Below, piece after piece: positions 54,501 through 64,000 of a DNA stretch of 64,000 bases. The notes under the pieces are model-generated. The model had not been told where the DNA came from and did not search any database. It was given only the letters and a program-made list of their open reading frames with translations. The position numbers and the translations under genes were made by a program. The stretch is from Macrocystis pyrifera. Its lineage: Eukaryota; Sar; Phaeophyceae; Laminariales; Laminariaceae. Positions within the stretch are counted from its first letter, which is position 1. Every line of letters starts with the position of its first letter. The stretch covers positions 5,808,075 through 5,872,074 of the forward strand of contig JASSKH010000028.1 of assembly GCA_031763025.1 (NCBI GenBank), in the 5' to 3' direction.

Positions 54501-57500
54501 TGCGAGGTAGGGATACCAGCCGGATTAATTCTAGGCGTATCCAACCCCCGTCCCGAGGGCCTTCGCTCCTTGCTGAGAGTAACTGGATTTGAGCCCGCGA
54601 AGCGTAACCAGACGTTCCCCCCTATGGAACGATCATTCGACACTAGGAGTTACTGTGGTGATTGGCTGACCAAAAAACCACAACCACGGCAGAAATGCCT
54701 GAAACCCCGGTCACGACACACCACCAGTAGTACCACAAACACTCGACCACGTAGCTTCAGAACCTCGAGCCTACAGTACATGAACCTCGAGCCTACAGTA
54801 CATGCGAGGTAGGGATACCAGCCGGATTAATTCTAGGCGTATCCAACCCCCGTCCCGAGGGCCTTCGCTCCTTGCTGAGAGTAACTGGATTTGAGCCCGC
54901 GAAGCGTAACCAGACGTTCCCCCCTATGGAACGATCATTCGACACTAGGAGTTACTGTGGTGATTGGCTGACCAAAAAACCACAACCACGGCAGAAATGC
55001 CTGAAACCCCGGTCACGACACACCACCAGTAGTACCACAAACACTCGACCACGTAGCTTCAGAACCTCGAGCCTACAGTACATGAACCTCGAGCCTACAG
55101 TACATGCGAGGTAGGGATACCAGCCGGATTAATTCTAGGCGTATCCAACCCCCGTCCCGAGGGCCTTCGCTCCTTGCTGAGAGTAACTGGATTTGAGCCC
55201 GCGAAGCGTAACCAGACGTTCCCCCCTATGGAACGATCATTCGACACTAGGAGTTACTGTGGTGATTGGCTGACCAAAAAACCACAACCACGGCAGAAAT
55301 GCCTGAAACCCCGGTCACGACACACCACCAGTAGTACCACAAACACTCGACCACGTAGCTTCAGAACCTCGAGCCTACAGTACATGAACCTCGAGCCTAC
55401 AGTACATGCGAGGTAGGGATACCAGCCGGATTAATTCTAGGCGTATCCAACCCCCGTCCCGAGGGCCTTCGCTCCTTGCTGAGAGTAACTGGATTTGAGC
55501 CCGCGAAGCGTAACCAGACGTTCCCCCCTATGGAACGATCATTCGACACTAGGAGTTACTGTGGTGATTGGCTGACCAAAAAACCACAACCACGGCAGAA
55601 ATGCCTGAAACCCCGGTCACGACACACCACCAGTAGTACCACAAACACTCGACCACGTAGCTTCAGAACCTCGAGCCTACAGTACATGAACCTCGAGCCT
55701 ACAGTACATGCGAGGTAGGGATACCAGCCGGATTAATTCTAGGCGTATCCAACCCCCGTCCCGAGGGCCTTCGCTCCTTGCTGAGAGTAACTGGATTTGA
55801 GCCCGCGAAGCGTAACCAGACGTTCCCCCCTATGGAACGATCATTCGACACTAGGAGTTACTGTGGTGATTGGCTGACCAAAAAACCACAACCACGGCAG
55901 AAATGCCTGAAACCCCGGTCACGACACACCACCAGTAGTACCACAAACACTCGACCACGTAGCTTCAGAACCTCGAGCCTACAGTACATGAACCTCGAGC
56001 CTACAGTACATGCGAGGTAGGGATACCAGCCGGATTAATTCTAGGCGTATCCAACCCCCGTCCCGAGGGCCTTCGCTCCTTGCTGAGAGTAACTGGATTT
56101 GAGCCCGCGAAGCGTAACCAGACGTTCCCCCCTATGGAACGATCATTCGACACTAGGAGTTACTGTGGTGATTGGCTGACCAAAAAACCACAACCACGGC
56201 AGAAATGCCTGAAACCCCGGTCACGACACACCACCAGTAGTACCACAAACACTCGACCACGTAGCTTCAGAACCTCGAGCCTACAGTACATGAACCTCGA
56301 GCCTACAGTACATGCGAGGTAGGGATACCAGCCGGATTAATTCTAGGCGTATCCAACCCCCGTCCCGAGGGCCTTCGCTCCTTGCTGAGAGTAACTGGAT
56401 TTGAGCCCGCGAAGCGTAACCAGACGTTCCCCCCTATGGAACGATCATTCGACACTAGGAGTTACTGTGGTGATTGGCTGACCCAAAAAAACCACAACCA
56501 CGGCAGAAATGCCTGAAACCCCGGTCACGACACACCACCAGTAGTACCACAAACACTCGACCACGTAGCTTCAGAACCTCGAGCCTACAGTACATGAACC
56601 TCGAGCCTACAGTACATGCGAGGTAGGGATACCAGCCGGATTAATTCTAGGCGTATCCAACCCCCGTCCCGAGGGCCTTCGCTCCTTGCTGAGAGTAACT
56701 GGATTTGAGCCCGCGAAGCGTAACCAGACGTTCCCCCCTATGGAACGATCATTCGACACTAGGAGTTACTGTGGTGATTGGCTGACCAAAAAACCACAAC
56801 CACGGCAGAAATGCCTGAAACCCCGGTCACGACACACCACCAGTAGTACCACAAACACTCGACCACGTAGCTTCAGAACCTCGAGCCTACAGTACATGAA
56901 CCTCGAGCCTACAGTACATGCGAGGTAGGGATACCAGCCGGATTAATTCTAGGCGTATCCAACCCCCGTCCCGAGGGCCTTCGCTCCTTGCTGAGAGTAA
57001 CTGGATTTGAGCCCGCGAAGCGTAACCAGACGTTCCCCCCTATGGAACGATCATTCGACACTAGGAGTTACTGTGGTGATTGGCTGACCAAAAAACCACA
57101 ACCACGGCAGAAATGCCTGAAACCCCGGTCACGACACACCACCAGTAGTACCACAAACACTCGACCACGTAGCTTCAGAACCTCGAGCCTACAGTACATG
57201 AACCTCGAGCCTACAGTACATGCGAGGTAGGGATACCAGCCGGATTAATTCTAGGCGTATCCAACCCCCGTCCCGAGGGCCTTCGCTCCTTGCTGAGAGT
57301 AACTGGATTTGAGCCCGCGAAGCGTAACCAGACGTTCCCCCCTATGGAACGATCATTCGACACTAGGAGTTACTGTGGTGATTGGCTGACCAAAAAACCA
57401 CAACCACGGCAGAAATGCCTGAAACCCCGGTCACGACACACCACCAGTAGTACCACAAACACTCGACCACGTAGCTTCAGAACCTCGAGCCTACAGTACA

Positions 57501-60500
57501 TGAACCTCGAGCCTACAGTACATGCGAGGTAGGGATACCAGCCGGATTAATTCTAGGCGTATCCAACCCCCGTCCCGAGGGCCTTCGCTCCTTGCTGAGA
57601 GTAACTGGATTTGAGCCCGCGAAGCGTAACCAGACGTTCCCCCCTATGGAACGATCATTCGACACTAGGAGTTACTGTGGTGATTGGCTGACCAAAAAAC
57701 CACAACCACGGCAGAAATGCCTGAAACCCCGGTCACGACACACCACCAGTAGTACCACAAACACTCGACCACGTAGCTTCAGAACCTCGAGCCTACAGTA
57801 CATGAACCTCGAGCCTACAGTACATGCGAGGTAGGGATACCAGCCGGATTAATTCTAGGCGTATCCAACCCCCGTCCCGAGGGCCTTCGCTCCTTGCTGA
57901 GAGTAACTGGATTTGAGCCCGCGAAGCGTAACCAGACGTTCCCCCCTATGGAACGATCATTCGACACTAGGAGTTACTGTGGTGATTGGCTGACCAAAAA
58001 ACCACAACCACGGCAGAAATGCCTGAAACCCCGGTCACGACACACCACCAGTAGTACCACAAACACTCGACCACGTAGCTTCAGAACCTCGAGCCTACAG
58101 TACATGAACCTCGAGCCTACAGTACATGCGAGGTAGGGATACCAGCCGGATTAATTCTAGGCGTATCCAACCCCCGTCCCGAGGGCCTTCGCTCCTTGCT
58201 GAGAGTAACTGGATTTGAGCCCGCGAAGCGTAACCAGACGTTCCCCCCTATGGAACGATCATTCGACACTAGGAGTTACTGTGGTGATTGGCTGACCAAA
58301 AAACCACAACCACGGCAGAAATGCCTGAAACCCCGGTCACGACACACCACCAGTAGTACCACAAACACTCGACCACGTAGCTTCAGAACCTCGAGCCTAC
58401 AGTACATGAACCTCGAGCCTACAGTACATGCGAGGTAGGGATACCAGCCGGATTAATTCTAGGCGTATCCAACCCCCGTCCCGAGGGCCTTCGCTCCTTG
58501 CTGAGAGTAACTGGATTTGAGCCCGCGAAGCGTAACCAGACGTTCCCCCCTATGGAACGATCATTCGACACTAGGAGTTACTGTGGTGATTGGCTGACCA
58601 AAAAACCACAACCACGGCAGAAATGCCTGAAACCCCGGTCACGACACACCACCAGTAGTACCACAAACACTCGACCACGTAGCTTCAGAACCTCGAGCCT
58701 ACAGTACATGAACCTCGAGCCTACAGTACATGCGAGGTAGGGATACCAGCCGGATTAATTCTAGGCGTATCCAACCCCCGTCCCGAGGGCCTTCGCTCCT
58801 TGCTGAGAGTAACTGGATTTGAGCCCGCGAAGCGTAACCAGACGTTCCCCCCTATGGAACGATCATTCGACACTAGGAGTTACTGTGGTGATTGGCTGAC
58901 CAAAAAACCACAACCACGGCAGAAATGCCTGAAACCCCGGTCACGACACACCACCAGTAGTACCACAAACACTCGACCACGTAGCTTCAGAACCTCGAGC
59001 CTACAGTACATGAACCTCGAGCCTACAGTACATGCGAGGTAGGGATACCAGCCGGATTAATTCTAGGCGTATCCAACCCCCGTCCCGAGGGCCTTCGCTC
59101 CTTGCTGAGAGTAACTGGATTTGAGCCCGCGAAGCGTAACCAGACGTTCCCCCCTATGGAACGATCATTCGACACTAGGAGTTACTGTGGTGATTGGCTG
59201 ACCAAAAAACCACAACCACGGCAGAAATGCCTGAAACCCCGGTCACGACACACCACCAGTAGTACCACAAACACTCGACCACGTAGCTTCAGAACCTCGA
59301 GCCTACAGTACATGAACCTCGAGCCTACAGTACATGCGAGGTAGGGATACCAGCCGGATTAATTCTAGGCGTATCCAACCCCCGTCCCGAGGGCCTTCGC
59401 TCCTTGCTGAGAGTAACTGGATTTGAGCCCGCGAAGCGTAACCAGACGTTCCCCCCTATGGAACGATCATTCGACACTAGGAGTTACTGTGGTGATTGGC
59501 TGACCAAAAAACCACAACCACGGCAGAAATGCCTGAAACCCCGGTCACGACACACCACCAGTAGTACCACAAACACTCGACCACGTAGCTTCAGAACCTC
59601 GAGCCTACAGTACATGAACCTCGAGCCTACAGTACATGCGAGGTAGGGATACCAGCCGGATTAATTCTAGGCGTATCCAACCCCCGTCCCGAGGGCCTTC
59701 GCTCCTTGCTGAGAGTAACTGGATTTGAGCCCGCGAAGCGTAACCAGACGTTCCCCCCTATGGAACGATCATTCGACACTAGGAGTTACTGTGGTGATTG
59801 GCTGACCAAAAAACCACAACCACGGCAGAAATGCCTGAAACCCCGGTCACGACACACCACCAGTAGTACCACAAACACTCGACCACGTAGCTTCAGAACC
59901 TCGAGCCTACAGTACATGAACCTCGAGCCTACAGTACATGCGAGGTAGGGATACCAGCCGGATTAATTCTAGGCGTATCCAACCCCCGTCCCGAGGGCCT
60001 TCGCTCCTTGCTGAGAGTAACTGGATTTGAGCCCGCGAAGCGTAACCAGACGTTCCCCCCTATGGAACGATCATTCGACACTAGGAGTTACTGTGGTGAT
60101 TGGCTGACCAAAAAACCACAACCACGGCAGAAATGCCTGAAACCCCGGTCACGACACACCACCAGTAGTACCACAAACACTCGACCACGTAGCTTCAGAA
60201 CCTCGAGCCTACAGTACATGAACCTCGAGCCTACAGTACATGCGAGGTAGGGATACCAGCCGGATTAATTCTAGGCGTATCCAACCCCCGTCCCGAGGGC
60301 CTTCGCTCCTTGCTGAGAGTAACTGGATTTGAGCCCGCGAAGCGTAACCAGACGTTCCCCCCTATGGAACGATCATTCGACACTAGGAGTTACTGTGGTG
60401 ATTGGCTGACCAAAAAACCACAACCACGGCAGAAATGCCTGAAACCCCGGTCACGACACACCACCAGTAGTACCACAAACACTCGACCACGTAGCTTCAG

Positions 60501-63500
60501 AACCTCGAGCCTACAGTACATGAACCTCGAGCCTACAGTACATGCGAGGTAGGGATACCAGCCGGATTAATTCTAGGCGTATCCAACCCCCGTCCCGAGG
60601 GCCTTCGCTCCTTGCTGAGAGTAACTGGATTTGAGCCCGCGAAGCGTAACCAGACGTTCCCCCCTATGGAACGATCATTCGACACTAGGAGTTACTGTGG
60701 TGATTGGCTGACCAAAAAAAAACCACAACCACGGCAGAAATGCCTGAAACCCCGGTCACGACACACCACCAGTAGTACCACAAACACTCGACCACGTAGC
60801 TTCAGAACCTCGAGCCTACAGTACATGAACCTCGAGCCTACAGTACATGCGAGGTAGGGATACCAGCCGGATTAATTCTAGGCGTATCCAACCCCCGTCC
60901 CGAGGGCCTTCGCTCCTTGCTGAGAGTAACTGGATTTGAGCCCGCGAAGCGTAACCAGACGTTCCCCCCTATGGAACGATCATTCGACACTAGGAGTTAC
61001 TGTGGTGATTGGCTGACCAAAAAACCACAACCACGGCAGAAATGCCTGAAACCCCGGTCACGACACACCACCAGTAGTACCACAAACACTCGACCACGTA
61101 GCTTCAGAACCTCGAGCCTACAGTACATGAACCTCGAGCCTACAGTACATGCGAGGTAGGGATACCAGCCGGATTAATTCTAGGCGTATCCAACCCCCGT
61201 CCCGAGGGCCTTCGCTCCTTGCTGAGAGTAACTGGATTTGAGCCCGCGAAGCGTAACCAGACGTTCCCCCCTATGGAACGATCATTCGACACTAGGAGTT
61301 ACTGTGGTGATTGGCTGACCAAAAAACCACAACCACGGCAGAAATGCCTGAAACCCCGGTCACGACACACCACCAGTAGTACCACAAACACTCGACCACG
61401 TAGCTTCAGAACCTCGAGCCTACAGTACATGAACCTCGAGCCTACAGTACATGCGAGGTAGGGATACCAGCCGGATTAATTCTAGGCGTATCCAACCCCC
61501 GTCCCGAGGGCCTTCGCTCCTTGCTGAGAGTAACTGGATTTGAGCCCGCGAAGCGTAACCAGACGTTCCCCCCTATGGAACGATCATTCGACACTAGGAG
61601 TTACTGTGGTGATTGGCTGACCAAAAAACCACAACCACGGCAGAAATGCCTGAAACCCCGGTCACGACACACCACCAGTAGTACCACAAACACTCGACCA
61701 CGTAGCTTCAGAACCTCGAGCCTACAGTACATGAACCTCGAGCCTACAGTACATGCGAGGTAGGGATACCAGCCGGATTAATTCTAGGCGTATCCAACCC
61801 CCGTCCCGAGGGCCTTCGCTCCTTGCTGAGAGTAACTGGATTTGAGCCCGCGAAGCGTAACCAGACGTTCCCCCCTATGGAACGATCATTCGACACTAGG
61901 AGTTACTGTGGTGATTGGCTGACCAAAAAACCACAACCACGGCAGAAATGCCTGAAACCCCGGTCACGACACACCACCAGTAGTACCACAAACACTCGAC
62001 CACGTAGCTTCAGAACCTCGAGCCTACAGTACATGAACCTCGAGCCTACAGTACATGCGAGGTAGGGATACCAGCCGGATTAATTCTAGGCGTATCCAAC
62101 CCCCGTCCCGAGGGCCTTCGCTCCTTGCTGAGAGTAACTGGATTTGAGCCCGCGAAGCGTAACCAGACGTTCCCCCCTATGGAACGATCATTCGACACTA
62201 GGAGTTACTGTGGTGATTGGCTGACCAAAAAACCACAACCACGGCAGAAATGCCTGAAACCCCGGTCACGACACACCACCAGTAGTACCACAAACACTCG
62301 ACCACGTAGCTTCAGAACCTCGAGCCTACAGTACATGAACCTCGAGCCTACAGTACATGCGAGGTAGGGATACCAGCCGGATTAATTCTAGGCGTATCCA
62401 ACCCCCGTCCCGAGGGCCTTCGCTCCTTGCTGAGAGTAACTGGATTTGAGCCCGCGAAGCGTAACCAGACGTTCCCCCCTATGGAACGATCATTCGACAC
62501 TAGGAGTTACTGTGGTGATTGGCTGACCAAAAAACCACAACCACGGCAGAAATGCCTGAAACCCCGGTCACGACACACCACCAGTAGTACCACAAACACT
62601 CGACCACGTAGCTTCAGAACCTCGAGCCTACAGTACATGAACCTCGAGCCTACAGTACATGCGAGTAGGGATACCAGCCGGATTAATTCTAGGCGTATCC
62701 AACCCCCGTCCCGAGGGCCTTCGCTCCTTGCTGAGAGTAACTGGATTTGAGCCCGCGAAGCGTAACCAGACGTTCCCCCCTATGGAACGATCATTCGACA
62801 CTAGGAGTTACTGTGGTGATTGGCTGACCAAAAAACCACAACCACGGCAGAAATGCCTGAAACCCCGGTCACGACACACCACCAGTAGTACCACAAACAC
62901 TCGACCACGTAGCTTCAGAACCTCGAGCCTACAGTACATGAACCTCGAGCCTACAGTACATGCGAGGTAGGGATACCAGCCGGATTAATTCTAGGCGTAT
63001 CCAACCCCCGTCCCGAGGGCCTTCGCTCCTTGCTGAGAGTAACTGGATTTGAGCCCGCGAAGCGTAACCAGACGTTCCCCCCTATGGAACGATCATTCGA
63101 CACTAGGAGTTACTGTGGTGATTGGCTGACCAAAAAACCACAACCACGGCAGAAATGCCTGAAACCCCGGTCGGTCACGACACACCACCAGTAGTACCAC
63201 AAACACTCGACCACGTAGCTTCAGAACCTCGAGCCTACAGTACATGAACCTCGAGCCTACAGTACATGCGAGGTAGGGATACCAGCCGGATTAATTCTAG
63301 GCGTATCCAACCCCCGTCCCGAGGGCCTTCGCTCCTTGCTGAGAGTAACTGGATTTGAGCCCGCGAAGCGTAACCAGACGTTCCCCCCTATGGAACGATC
63401 ATTCGACACTAGGAGTTACTGTGGTGATTGGCTGACCAAAAAACCACAACCACGGCAGAAATGCCTGAAACCCCGGTCACGACACACCACCAGTAGTACC

Positions 63501-64000
63501 ACAAACACTCGACCACGTAGCTTCAGAACCTCGAGCCTACAGTACATGAACCTCGAGCCTACAGTACATGCGAGGTAGGGATACCAGCCGGATTAATTCT
63601 AGGCGTATCCAACCCCCGTCCCGAGGGCCTTCGCTCCTTGCTGAGAGTAACTGGATTTGAGCCCGCGAAGCGTAACCAGACGTTCCCCCCTATGGAACGA
63701 TCATTCGACACTAGGAGTTACTGTGGTGATTGGCTGACCAAAAAACCACAACCACGGCAGAAATGCCTGAAACCCCGGTCACGACACACCACCAGTAGTA
63801 CCACAAACACTCGACCACGTAGCTTCAGAACCTCGAGCCTACAGTACATGAACCTCGAGCCTACAGTACATGCGAGGTAGGGATACCAGCCGGATTAATT
63901 CTAGGCGTATCCAACCCCCGTCCCGAGGGCCTTCGCTCCTTGCTGAGAGTAACTGGATTTGAGCCCGCGAAGCGTAACCAGACGTTCCCCCCTATGGAAC
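51567..64000 (+). repeat. 302-bp satellite array, about 41 head-to-tail units, continues past the window
   Basis: The unit runs from CTGGATTTGAGCCCGCGAAG to CTTCGCTCCTTGCTGAGAGT. The period is 302 bp, shown by identical words at 51867, 52169, 52471 and onward. Each unit has a 22-bp internal duplication (ACCTCGAGCCTACAGTACAT twice). Units from about 53966 onward are almost identical. The first unit is clearly diverged and the next few carry shared variants. Rare indels mark single units: an extra 4 bp near 63170, a lost G at 62665, and A-run changes near 53766, 56483 and 60714. Because 302 is not a multiple of three and copies drift by indel, the repeated 80-codon frame is not a coding repeat. 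Confidence 0.97.

Noticed and set aside
51854..63880. An 80-codon open frame repeated in almost every satellite unit
   Set aside because: It begins at TTG, the 302-bp period is not a multiple of three, and it persists only because the units are nearly identical. It shows no protein family motif.
51567..64000. CRISPR-like array
   Set aside because: The repeat is 302 bp with no unique spacers and lies in a eukaryotic intron-rich region. It is a satellite.

Overview
The window is nuclear DNA of a eukaryote and most resembles a photosynthetic stramenopile (ochrophyte), plausibly a brown alga. Three observations support this. Genes are split into short exons (about 70-530 bp) by introns of roughly 300-1700 bp, with GTGAG-, GTGCG- and GTAAG-type donors. 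One nuclear gene encodes the plastid protein Ycf23 behind a signal peptide that ends in an ADA|F site, the 'ASAFAP' type of bipartite plastid targeting used by algae with red-derived complex plastids. A third gene joins a YHYH domain to many GCC2/GCC3 cysteine-rich repeats, a style I associate with stramenopile genomes. The species is inference; I ran no database search.

Layout. 1-600: the last exon of an unidentified membrane protein, with its reading frame apparently disturbed. 600-7900: repeat-dominated DNA holding a TAACATTATGTTA minisatellite, a MITE, a solo LTR, duplicated tRNA-like/SINE fragments, GGTACCGAA arrays and a TRIM-like element. 8000-13320: a tentative plus-strand hypothetical gene whose last intron holds a longer copy of the TRIM-like element. 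14820-17430: two minus-strand hypothetical genes, one a small multi-pass membrane protein and one a secreted protein with 11-residue helical repeats. 18942-25052: a complete nine-exon gene (minus) for the mitochondrial pyruvate dehydrogenase E1 alpha subunit. 25060-30390: intergenic, with MITEs and two tRNA-derived SINEs. 30397-35696: a complete six-exon ycf23 gene (minus). 35697-36570: a head-to-head promoter interval. 36573-50495: a long plus-strand gene with YHYH and GCC2/GCC3 domains, its introns filled with LTRs, MITEs and other repeats, and its 3' end not found. 51567-64000: an array of about 41 copies of a 302-bp satellite that runs off the window.

The exon models of PDH E1 alpha (384 aa) and Ycf23 (281 aa) are strong: every intron has GT-AG ends, all phases agree, and the conceptual proteins have the expected family length and motifs. 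The genes are unrelated in pathway. PDH E1 alpha feeds mitochondrial acetyl-CoA synthesis, Ycf23 is a plastid TIM-barrel-like protein of unknown function, and the YHYH-GCC protein is probably secreted or at the cell surface.
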